Part shown: positions 53,505-64,000 of the stretch, one piece after another
How positions within the stretch are numbered: position 1 is the first letter of the stretch
Layout: each line of letters opens with the position of its first letter
Source of the DNA: Baylisascaris procyonis
Taxonomy: Eukaryota > Nematoda > Chromadorea > Rhabditida > Ascarididae
Assembly (NCBI GenBank): GCA_037389465.1
Contig: JAZARR010000095.1
Span: 3,230,501-3,294,500, forward strand
Reading direction: 5' to 3'
DNA: 64,000 bases
Made by a program: the position numbers and the translations under genes
The notes under the pieces: model-generated
Databases searched by the model: none
What the model was told of the DNA's origin: nothing
What the model saw: only the letters and a program-made list of their open reading frames with translations

Positions 53505-56500
53505 CTATAACAATTCATCTTTGATAGGATGTTTGCTGTGGTGACGTCGACGATGAATAATCTTTGGCTTGGGATGTGCTTCGGTTCGATTTGGATTTGA
53601 TCTATACCACGTGTCACTGAGTCGTTTCTTACATTCTGCATCATTTTCCTGAAATTTTTAACACTTCAAATTTCTGGAATAATCACAGAAAGGGTTACAA
53701 TCCCAAAGTCTATAAAGCTGATATTTACACTATAAACACAGGTAAGCAATTGTCTTTTTTCATTTTGTAACGAAGCGCAATTAAATCATTAGTAGTAACA
53801 GATGAATGCTTTTCAACAAGCGTGAGTGGAGTAAATGCAGCACATTTATGGATTGAATGCTTTATAAGATAACAGGTAGTTGTGATCGAATCTGAAAGTA
53901 ACAGATTCTACGTATCATATTATTCCTTTTTTTCATTAAAGGCATATACATGGAAATATTGGAAACACTTGCCTTGAAACGATGCCTTATATTAGTCCTT
54001 ACGATTCGTCCATGTGGATCTTGTAGTGTTCTGAAGTTGGGCCCGATATACCTCGGTTCAACTTCCTCTGTTGTAGTCTGTTGAAGTTGTGACCATGAGT
54101 CCAGCTGCAATAGCAAACTATCTGTATTTCGATTCATCTGTTTGTCCTCCGGCTGAACTTGAAACATGAATTCCCATGCAGTTTTTCTTTGAGAAACTAG
54201 AATTCTTCTAGCCACTTGGGCCCAGGCTTAGCAAATCTAATAATGCATGCCTGCTGGTCTGGAAAAGGGGAGAGAGGGGACGGAGGAATGGTGGATGTAT
54301 GCTGGGCGCTAGGCATTTGCATGTTTATTTAAAGTTTAATATGGTTGATCACTTAATCAGCTGTCGGACTGGCAACAATTTCTCGAATATTTACGCAAAT
54401 TAGCTTAGCAAGCTGGCATATGAAAAGTGTGTAAATGCTTTGCTTTTATAGCGTGTGACTTTACATTGGGCACGCTTGATCAGATTTATTTGTTTATTTG
54501 CCTCCCCCTCCCCCTTTAAGTACGGAGAATCTTTACATAAGTAGTATATAAGAGGAGTATAAAACGATTACACAGAAAAGTTAACCGATTTTTTTTTAAG
54601 TTAATCGATTTCTTTTTCATTTCGCATTTTTCTAAATCGTATAGGTAGCTGCTAATTGATATTGAGGAATTTATAGTAACTTACATCTTCTGGAGTAATA
54701 AATATCGGATGATTGATAATAATCCAGGTGACCGTTTCATGACAACCTGGTGAAGTCATCGATCCTTCATATGTAATATAATCAGCTTTATGAGGCAACA
54801 TTTTCCATGGCTTTAGATCTAAGAGCTCAACTCTTTTCCCTGAAAAATTAAATGATGCTTCCGTTTGGAATCTTTTTCAACTATTATGATTCTTTGATAG
54901 TATTATCAATTTAAAATTTCTACTTATTATTTTACTACTTTGTCAGCGTCGATATTTTTTATTAGTAGAGCGGAGCCTTATATTTCGACTATATCGGTGT
55001 TTCTTTATTATAATCGAAACATAAATATGTCTTAATTAAATAGGCAAATTTTTAGCCCCAGAAGCAGATCACAAAGCAGATCACTTGCATGCACGAAGGT
55101 AAATCTGCCCTCCTGCATGCAAGAACTAAATAAGTGAAGAGGTAAACAAGCAAACAAGTAAGCAATATCAGTCAAAGAAATTTTGACGAGTAGTTTCGGA
55201 CGTTGTAACAGGATGGAATGCCATAGTATGGCATCAAGATATAGCCAGATTTAGATGCGGCTTATCTCTTTAGTGTAACAGCGATTTCTGTGGGGATCCA
55301 CATAAACTACGATTTCCTTGCGTGACGCATAAAATCGTGCTAATGTATGCATTAACTAAACAAATCCAAATGTTAACTGTTATTATTTTGTAAGAATAAT
55401 AAAAATTACTTTTAAATCGTATACTTGTAGTACCGATTGTCATCTTCAGTAGCTCTTCATTGGTCTTTTTACCGATCTGTAAGTGGGCGATTTATTCAGC
55501 ATCTTAATTAGAGTAATTTCTCTCACTTGTCAGGTTTTTAAGAAGCCCATATGCAAGTACACTGTCTTTTCTTGTGAACAACATCGGTTATTCAACAATT
55601 GGGCCTAGAAGTGTTATTAGCTTTTGTCACCTCATGTTCGCCAATAGCAATTGCATCACTGTTCCTATCCTTGTCACATATTCAAATATACGGAAATCCC
55701 TTTCACTCTTCTGGCGTATATTGTCTTCATCGTTGGCTGAACAATGGAGACAACATACGACAACTTTTCTCAAAGTTCGATTTGAGATAGTAGAAGTGAG
55801 CACTTCAAGATAACTCAGTTATTTTTGTCAATAGGAGTTGACCTGGTAATTAGTTCTAGTTTCAGCACCTTTTTCCCTCAAAGTAGCTTCTTCACCGTTG
55901 AACTCTATCGAATTATTGCACTAAAAGGATTCGTTACTGCCTATTGCACAAAAGCTGCATAAGTATTAATTGAAATATGATTCTGCCTATTAGCAGTATT
56001 CCATATGTCGCATTATGGACAGCATTATAAGTTTTCATGACCTGCAGAATTGCATATTTTACAGTGTGGACAATGCTGCACAATTGCATCATGTACAACG
56101 TTGCACATTACATCGTGAACAACGCTGATAATACTGCAAATATTGTGCAAATACTGCAGATTCAACAGCCGACAATCACCATATGTATTTTGCGCAATAG
56201 GCAATACAGCACATCTCTTACTGTAAATACTCGACGGCTGTGGATATAACATTGCTCATATTTCACTGTGGGTGAAGCTGCTTCATGGAAGGACTTGCAT
56301 TGCAAATTGCATTTCACATTGCGGTGCTCGAAATCTTTCTGGGTGCCCTCGATGCGACGTTTTTCATAATTGCATAAGCACGCAATTTAAATGCAATTTG
56401 CAGTATATTTGCATTTGCACAGCGGATATGTGTAGATGTGCAGTGAGTGAGTATTCGAAGACGTAATTTAAAAGACGTTAGCGGATGTTCACCTGAACGA

Positions 56501-59500
56501 GCAGCGATAAAGCAGCGATGCCGTGCGGTGATGCAACTGCATTCGAAAAATTACGGTATAAGTCACTGTTGAAGGCAATCATCTGAATCTGAAATCGAAA
56601 AGCAGCTTCAAGTAGTGTCTGAAAAATATGTTTGAATCAACAAGCAAACATTCCATCCATATGAATAACTCGAACCAGTGATGCTCAAATTAACGGCCGA
56701 ACGCTATACTATCTGATCCATCGTGAAACATTTTCAATATCTGTCTCATTTAGAAATATCGACAATCCTTAATTAAAAAAGGTATTTGAACCAGAAGAGA
56801 GAATTCAATATGTCATATATCATATCAGCTTTCATACACCTAAGCAGAGCTTATATTAATGAAAGAAAATTGGGGAATAATCCTAAAAATGTGCAACCGA
56901 TATGTAAGATGGGGAGAGTGGAAGTGGTATCTGTTCACTGCGAAAGGCTTTTCTCATAAATGTGCAGAGCACTCTAACAGAATGACGCTGAATGGTTGCA
57001 TTGTCTTTCCTCTCCACAATCAATAACCAACCAGCGACAGGACACTTGCGCCTCCATTCATCATTATCCTTGTTTTTTGTTCCGGTACTGCCGACTTCTT
57101 ATGAGTGTATCAACTTCAGCGCCAACCATCTTGCATAGGTATCACAATACCAATCTTCTCCTCCTTCCCGTTCCCGTCTCCGCCTAGCCCTGCCCACCGT
57201 AGAAGATGATCATAAAAAACCGAACGGCGAACATAGAAACATTCGCAAGCACCACAGACATAATGCAAATTGGGCAGTTTTTTTTTCTTGCGTAGATCAC
57301 ACAAAAACAAAAATTTCTACGTAGAAGTAAGAAGGAGATAAGGGCGGATGATTTAAGTTAATGCCCCATTTCCACAAAACTTTAATTTTATTTTCAGCCC
57401 TAAAGGACTGTGTGGTTCAAAGACTGAGAGGATGACCGTTGTAAGAGATTTAATTAAATTGATAAACAGGAAGTTTTCATGCGCAAAATTGTCTATGAAT
57501 TCGCTGCATATAAATCGTATGGCCAATGTTCTATCACTGAGCCACTCCAGAATATCTTTACATCCCAGTATTAAATTCCAAGTCATCTGCAAAGGCCATC
57601 TAGCATGATCCCATATTTATTTCGAACAAATGTCACTGTCAAGCTGTAATAGCCTGAAAATATGAAAACTGAGCAAACTGAAAATCGAAATTTTGGTGCG
57701 ACCTGAAATTTTGCAACAATTCCACGATGTATGATTTGTAAGATAAGAAAAAAAGAAACGATTACCTCCATAGGGAACTTTTTTGAATCTATAGAATGTT
57801 CAGAACCAAAAAGTGTTCCGCGTGGAAAGTGAATATCCATCCTTTGCATACGATACCTATATGGATTTAGAGGTCCTCCAGACACATTAACACTACGCCA
57901 ACGAGAGGAATTAATAATTCTCACTCTTGGCATCTGGCCAATGTTGATAAGCTCGGATGCAACCTTAAATGTTCCTAAGTTGATTTCCCTTCTCTTATCT
58001 CATTTCTTATCAGCAATATAGATAAGCACCAGTTTTATATCGTCGCAAATTGGCGCACTGCAAGCAATGACGACGTCAACGATGCTAGGCATCTGTTGAT
58101 CGATTAGTGGAGAGAGGTATATAAAAAGGAAGAGGATACAGAACGATTTAGAAGGAAACGATTATGAAAAGAAGCTGAAAAAATATGCTTATTTATGTGA
58201 TCGTAAAATTCAAATTTTCATTATTTGTTATTGCCTATCGAATATTTGACATTCATAGACCACCATATTCCCTCGTCGCTCATCTATTGCACTTTAGGGC
58301 TATTATAATATGACGCTATTCACAAACACTCTCAAAGGGATTTATGCAACAATATGAGTGAAGTTACATTGATATATGCGAAATGTGATATACATAATTT
58401 TTGCTCTTTGTTTCTATTTTGCTCTCAATGCGTTTAATGTTGTCTCGACCGAATATCTTTGTATGAATTGGCAAAATCGTTTATAAAATAATAAATGCAA
58501 ATAATTTCAAGCAGTATATAAGACGATAAGTTAGAAAACAATAATATATGATGTTTTTCCGAAGAGAAAATCGCTTATGAAAATATAATCCAATATATGA
58601 TCACTCTTTCGAAGCGTAAGAAAATGAGAAACGCTATCATTCTGTAAGCGATATATTTTATTGCGACTAATAATTAATAATTATTATGAGCAAACGTTAG
58701 ATTGCATTCCTCAGAGATGACAACACAATTTTTTTTTTTTATATTAGCAATCCATTCTCAACCATAACTACTACGAAATGTTTTGCAAGTTTACTGAGGT
58801 GAGGTAGAGTTATATTCGAGCTTACGCGATATACAACATAAAAATCCCAGCGATATCCCATCGAAACTTCCAAAAATAAATTGGTCTAAATAAAACTGAT
58901 TCGTCTTTTATACCATTAGAAGACAAGAAAAAAGGTGAGTATGACGCGATTTTAAAATATCATTCAAAACTCAAACCCAGAAAGATTGGAGAGGAGAAGA
59001 AACTCCAGTTTTTAAAACTTGAGTGTATCATTAACTTACAGTTGATTTGTCCACATGAATTGGACTCAAATTAGGGTCATATAATAAAGTAGATGGATCG
59101 ATGTTTATTGGAGATTGCATCTTGCCTTTCGAGCACATTTGCCATTTTTTATCGACCAAACCCCAGAAGTCTGGACCTGAAACACAACAAATAATGCTTC
59201 TACGATGGAATAAATTCAGTCGATTCAAAATAAGTGATTTTCTTCAGTCATTAGAGGAAATGACTAACAATAAGCAGAAAATTTTATCCATAATTTCGAC
59301 AGAACTTATATTACAATATAATATCCATTTGATTGAAGCAATAGGTGTAGAGCGTAACGAGTGAAATTTTGAAAAAAAAAATAGTAATTCGAATTGAATA
59401 GGAGATATTCTATGATAATTTAGTGAATTGATGCATGTTTTTTTTCTGGAATTTTATTTGAAAATCTCTAATGCAACATTCCAGGATGTCTACACTAAAT

Positions 59501-60633
59501 CATCGAACATTCCGATAGGTGCTGCACTTGATAATCTTCCTGCGATTAACTAGCATTTGCAGTATAAAAATTCAATCTTCAACGTATGATTTAAATATTA
59601 CTAATATCGATAGCATTTCTCGATCAGACGTCCATTATTGCGATGAAATATTCACTCATATGCAAATAAAGTACTTCTTTGCGAGATCATAATGAGTTTT
59701 TTTTTTTTTTTTATATGGAGAAAGGGAGTTTCTTAACAATATGTGAACTTATCTGAGGAATTATATGCGTAGAAAATTTAAAGTTAAAGTGAATTTCGCA
59801 AAACACAAAGGAAACGTTTAATTTTTACTGCTTGAAAATTACGAGAATTTTATTGCATAAATGAAATCACAACCAGCACCAATCTTTTAAAAATTCAACT
59901 TTCTCAAACAATCATAAATTTTCGTTTGCGAAAAAAATGTATATTCTCATTTGCGAATAATATACCTTTGAATAGTGAAAACTTGCGAAAGTAGAGATTT
60001 CAAGTATGAGCCACCGAAAACAAGAAAAGACTAGCTGAATGACTGATTGATTGTTATTCTACGAAGTATGCAAATTTTTTTTGCCATCGATGGGTCACTA
60101 TATGAGATCTTGCCAAATGCATGACTTCAGTCGGTAGAGCAATTATTAGTAATTCAACCAATTGAACTCCAGTTTACTATGAAAATAAATTACCAGTGAC
60201 CACTAATGGGAATGACTAAATGACCGAATAAATGATCACACAAAAAGGCATAATGCAGTTGTTGCATAAAAGGTGGTAATAAAAAAGACTAGCATAGAAT
60301 AACAGTAGTTCCGTTATTTTAGTGAGAAATTTGGAACGTGTAGAAATGTAAAATTAAGTTTACACAATAGCCTCTTTTCCAATGATGTTTTCTTAAGTAT
60401 TAGTAAAATACTTAATGCTATTTATATTACTGTCAGAATAATTTCTATAAGGTTATGCTCGTATATATGAAAGAAAAAAAATTAAGCATACCACCGAAGA
60501 GATCGTTGTCATACGTCCAAGGATAATCATCAGCATTGACTAATATTATCGAAAAACCAAATAAAATCAATAAAAATATAATGACGTCACGAATTGTTTT
60601 TGTAATACAATCCAATTGTTTCTCCATTAGCAT
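53505..60633 (-). CDS. CA10: Secreted carbonic anhydrase-related protein (CA10/CA11, nematode CAH type)
   Basis: Alpha-carbonic-anhydrase fold, probably non-enzymatic. Eight exons (minus) join in frame: 60633-60492, 59176-59040, 57963-57766, 56588-56493, 55476-55410, 54839-54685, 54104-53973, 53648-53505 (1071 nt, 356 aa plus TAG). Residues 1-34 carry a hydrophobic signal segment (VIIFLLILFGFSIILVNA). Conserved parts are PDFWGLV (49-55), QSPINID (68-74), NVSGGP (119-124), GSEH (146-149), GSMTSPGCHETVTWII (239-254) and VRTNI (300-304). Zinc-ligand positions equivalent to His94, 96 and 119 of CAII read Asp136, His138 and Gln161, so two of three ligands are lost; the Gln is also seen in vertebrate CA10. 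The tail is basic (KIIHRRRHHSKH) and ends KDELL, one residue too long for a classic KDEL signal. Vertebrate CA10/11 act as secreted neurexin ligands; the same role here is inference. Exon 7 uses a GC donor. Confidence 0.93.
53649..53972 (-). other. Probable GC-AG intron (CARP intron 7)
   Basis: The donor is AAG|GCAAGT, the textbook GC-donor consensus, and the acceptor is TTTCAG at 53649. Splicing is phase 0 and joins HRFK to ENDAECKKRL. The nearest downstream GT (GTGTTT) would shift frame into a stop. An upstream GT donor (ATC|GTAAGG, GT at 54002-54001) is also phase 0 but would remove VRTNIRHRFK, which contains a family-conserved motif. Confidence 0.75.
55084..55123. repeat. Hairpin with CTTGCATGCA arms
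   Basis: CTTGCATGCA at 55084-55093 and its exact reverse complement TGCATGCAAG at 55114-55123 are separated by 20 nt. It lies in CARP intron 5 (54840-55409). A GCAGATCAC direct duplication lies immediately to its left. Confidence 0.7.
56037..56440. repeat. TGCA/TTGCA word-rich tract in CARP intron 4
   Basis: About 400 nt unusually dense in ATTGCA, TTGCAC, CTGCA, TGCAAAT and GCAATTG words, in both orientations. No fixed period is visible. Open frames on both strands across it are taken as compositional. Confidence 0.5.
60118..60175 (+). repeat. tRNA-like relic upstream in CARP intron 1
   Basis: TGACTTCAGTCGGTAGAGCA reads like a tRNA D arm, then ATTATTAGTAAT like an anticodon arm, and AATTGAACTCCAG like a decayed B box. 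It lies in the CARP intron at 59177-60491, antisense to the gene. Confidence 0.35.
60582..60589. promoter_or_regulatory. Perfect CRE motif inside CARP exon 1
   Basis: Palindromic TGACGTCA, the full CREB/ATF consensus, within the coding part of exon 1 (it overlaps the Asp-Val codons of IRDVII). It lies 87 nt from a second identical site. Confidence 0.4.
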
Positions 60634-60668
60634 ATGTGATCGTATTGTTGAAAATATTTATGAATATA

Positions 60669-60676
60669 TGACGTCA
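60669..60676. promoter_or_regulatory. Perfect CRE motif upstream of the CARP start
   Basis: TGACGTCA 36 nt upstream of the ATG at 60633 (minus strand). Together with the site at 60582 it brackets the start codon, a plausible place for CREB/ATF control of a gene whose relatives are neuronal. Confidence 0.45.
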
Positions 60677-63600
60677 TAAGGCTATACAAATGTAATCCAT
60701 CAATAATTCGCTGTTTAATCAACGTTTTTATGCGGCTGAAAGAAAATTTCCTTTTCGGTATAGTGGTTTTGAAATTCGAAATTATACGACATTCATGTAC
60801 GAAAATAGCCTGAAAGGAAAACAACTAAGCTAAAGAATTGCGTTACGTAACAAAAGAAATGTGTTAATATAACCATTTCAATAGTGTTTGGAATGTGATG
60901 TGTTGTAGATATGTTTGAAATGCATCTAACGTTGCTATGGAATGCAAATTTTGTTCGAACAAGCAGTGAGGAAAGCGTATAGAAAGACTTATATTACAGT
61001 GGAAAATATTAGTTATTTTTGCAGTTTTTGAAAATTTTAAAAAAGTATGCATAAAATTTTGCATTAAAACGAAGTTTCATCTTTTAAGAATTGAAGTTTT
61101 CGCTTAATGCTATTTTATATGTGCAAAAAATGGCAAACGAGATGATCGTATCTGATTGAATACAACCTCTACCCGCCTCATATGAATGGAAACCCTCTCG
61201 AGTAGAAAGCCCCTTCTTGAATAGAAACTCTCCTCGAAAAGGCTTATAGCTAAATATGAAATGTTTCGTTTTATTGACTGGAATAAAGGCAATACTGCTG
61301 ACGATGCAAATGTAAATGAGCTAAAGAAAGAGTACTTAAGCTTACATGTTAAGTATAACGCCTCTCCTTCTCAAAGACCGTAAGCACCGAAACTCTCTCG
61401 CTTGACTCCTCTAAGTAAATAAGCAGAATATAATAAAATTTAATTCTTATTTCTTTTATGGTGATCAAAAATGTCGGTGAATATTCAGAAATAGCTTGAA
61501 CTTCTCGGCGTGACAATTTTTTTATTATGAGGCATTTATGCAGTGATGGATGAGAATCGAAAAAAATAGCTGCAATCGGTTCAAGATTGCAATTTTCGCA
61601 GAAAAAAAAAAATTATACGAAACTAGGCAACAAATGAAAAAGCAAGCGGATATATTTTAAATAAACAAGCAAATTTCACTGAGGATATACTTATTAGTCA
61701 GAATTGTGCTTATGAATGATTCGTCAAGTAAATATCCTCATTGCTTCGCATTACTACTAATAATCGTTGTTATTGTCTTGCTTAGCAACAACGAATTTTT
61801 CAATCTTATGCTTTAGGCACAACACTTCTCGTCTCATATACTCTCGTCAAAATCCATTTATCGTTCCAGTCATAAAAATCTCCACATTAATTAGGTAATA
61901 CTACAAAGTTATAATATGATTCTATGACTCTTTTATTCTCCTATTATAAGCCATATTAGATGACAGTTAAAAATTGAAGCAATTTTATATAATTCGAGAA
62001 AAATAAATGAGTGGAAGAATCAGTCGATTATTAGAATAGAAAACAGGGAAAATGTTATCGCATTTTTTTTCAAAGTTTTCACATCCCTTCTCCATCGTTT
62101 CTTGCATTCTCTCTCCATCCCTTACTTAGTGTAAATAGATGAGTGGATATGAAATCTCTTAGTATTTATAATACTTCATTGGTTGCCTGCGACTGATATG
62201 TGAATAAGGAGATATCATAGCAACACTTCATTAGCATAAAATTGAAGAAACAAACGAATCACTCAGCATATAAAAGCCGAGGTAGTGGGGTACTTTCACA
62301 TATGATGCATTAAACGGCATTGCTGCAGCGGTAATGATAACTGTAATGGCCGATTGCTTCGTTGTGTTGTATAGCGTCCTTAGGTTTACATCAAGTCCTC
62401 ATCAAGTGTTAATGAGTAAGGGAAGCAATCGAACCTGTGCATTTACAGTAACTGGTAGACATTTGCGAGATCCTCTCTAATTAAAGCCACCTAGTAGGTG
62501 ACCGATCGATAGAGTTTGGAGGGTAGATTGTTCATCGAAGGCGTCCAGATGGTGTGGTGCTATTATATGAGGTTATATGAGGCTCGAACCTTATCCTGAA
62601 GTTCGACGTGCTCAGCTTACTAGTTGCAACTGCAATATGGAAGTTTAAACAGATCATTGCTTTAAAGGAGTTTATCAATATTCCCCTGATTGGCTGGAAT
62701 GATTATCGAAAAACAAAAGTCATAGCCGAATGTTAAGCATAGCAAAAAAAAATATACGCAAATAGAGCATACATATTTATCATATGTGCGGTGAAGATGT
62801 GCTTTACTCTGAAGACAACAAAAGAAAAACGCGATTATAAGACCTTTCATTGTTAGATCTAACACTAGCATTAGCATTATGATGGGTATTAACGGGCTTA
62901 AACGCCTTAGCCTAAATAGGACTCTTATTGCCGGACAATGAGAAGGTTGTGTGTAATCGACAAAGAAGAGGAGAGGCACATCGCACTAAGGCAAGGAATA
63001 CGTTTCTAAAACGCGCATTGTCGCATACATCGGCACAACTATTTGGCTTATTTCCTGTCGAATCCCTCGCAGCACGCACAAGTGCGCTAATATTGAGTGC
63101 AATAAGCGTCAACTAAAGCAGCAATGCATTGCGTCGATGCGTTTTCCCATTACTATAATGGCAACTCTGAACACCGCAAAACTAATAAGCTTAGCTTAAA
63201 GTCCACCTAATATCCTCCTCCCCTCCCCTCCCAGCTGGTAACATTACTCCTTCCCTCTTCGGTATTGAAGGAATTGAAAATCGTAAAAATCACATAGTTT
63301 ATATTTCCATTTAACTCTGTTTCATTGTAAGCAACATTAAGATATGAGAAATGTTCATAGAAATTCCCACACAAGGAATGCAATCCTATCTAAACATTAG
63401 TGATCATTAAACATGTTCAGGGAAAATAAAAGAGAGTACCAAGCCGAAAAGATTTCAAAGTCTCGTGTTTGTTAGGAGATTTTTTTGTCCTGTCGCAACG
63501 TATTGCTGTAGAAATTGCCAATCCTGCATCCTCGAATATCGCTACAGATGAAAATGGTCGATCGCAAAAGAAAACGCTTACATCATCTTTCAGATGAATC

Positions 63601-64000
63601 TTTGAAAACTCATTTTATTAGGGGAATAGTATGGTTTCGTAGCAATGCAATCTATAGTAAAGCATTTAAAAAATTAGGTTCAACAATCAAGTAATACACA
63701 ATTATTGCAAATCTTCTGCCAACATTTCTACTTCAATTTGTATAGTCATAACATAATTCACAAGATTTACGATTTTCTATGCATTAAAAAGTCCCTATCA
63801 ACCTTTTTTTTCAAATGTTATCACCTGAAGGGCAATTTTAATATATATTTAAAATTAGAAATCTCTCGAATTAGATGTAAAATATATTCGCGGATTTGTT
63901 TGATGGAAATAAATAAGATGACATAAATTTTTATTGAAAAGATTAAGTTTACTAATAAAATGCATTTCTTGCAACTTTTTCTTCCTAAATTCTTCTACTA
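60677..64000. other. CARP upstream flank, no recognised gene
   Basis: A+T-rich, with a somewhat GC-richer stretch at 62330-63120 where both strands show open frames of 60-105 codons. None has a recognisable domain. A short degenerate repeat with GAAxxGAAAC and CTCTC words lies at about 61185-61245. Promoter elements for the minus-strand CARP gene would be expected here, but beyond the CRE at 60669 I see none. Confidence 0.45.

Noticed and set aside
53505..53522. KDEL-like tail of the CARP protein as an ER-retention signal
   Set aside because: The protein ends KDELL. The retention signal needs KDEL as the last four residues.

Overview
This is eukaryotic DNA: A+T-rich, with spliced genes, and most likely from a nematode. 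All three confidently recognised genes are split into short exons whose introns end in tight TTTCAG/TTGCAG-type acceptors. The best remembered matches are animal families, and the kinase resembles the nematode PRK group most. Exons were joined by hand from reading frame, splice sites and remembered family conservation. No database search was run. The species was not determined.

Layout. (1) Bases 1-3040 hold no confident gene, only a GC-richer patch near 2.0-2.46 kb with a possible minus-strand exon. (2) 3041-6496 (+) is a five-exon eEF1A lysine methyltransferase (EEF1AKMT2/METTL10 type, 226 aa). (3) About 32 kb (6.6-38.5 kb) has no recognisable gene. It holds TA microsatellites, small tandem repeats, CAGA-rich repeats, tRNA-like relics, a 50-bp perfect palindrome and one weak secreted-peptide candidate. 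(4) 38524-51511 (+) is a PIM/PRK-type Ser/Thr kinase with a complete catalytic core in at least nine exons and a long polar tail. Its last exon contains an apparent frame break. Kinase intron 2 carries a decayed antisense LINE reverse transcriptase, and intron 3 carries a 51-bp minisatellite. (5) 53505-60633 (-) is an eight-exon secreted carbonic anhydrase-related protein (CA10/CA11, nematode CAH type, 356 aa). Two of its three zinc histidines are replaced, so it is probably not an enzyme. (6) 60634-64000 is its upstream flank, with no recognised gene.

The kinase and the carbonic anhydrase-related gene converge tail to tail about 2 kb apart. The three genes belong to unrelated processes (translation-factor methylation, survival/stress kinase signalling, secreted CARP function), and nothing here ties them into one pathway or operon. 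The most useful observations are two probable GC-AG introns, one in each of two genes; the frame break at the kinase 3' end; two perfect TGACGTCA (CRE) sites flanking the CARP start codon; and a LINE relic split inside its catalytic DFS/KAF motif. I found no convincing new multi-gene system.
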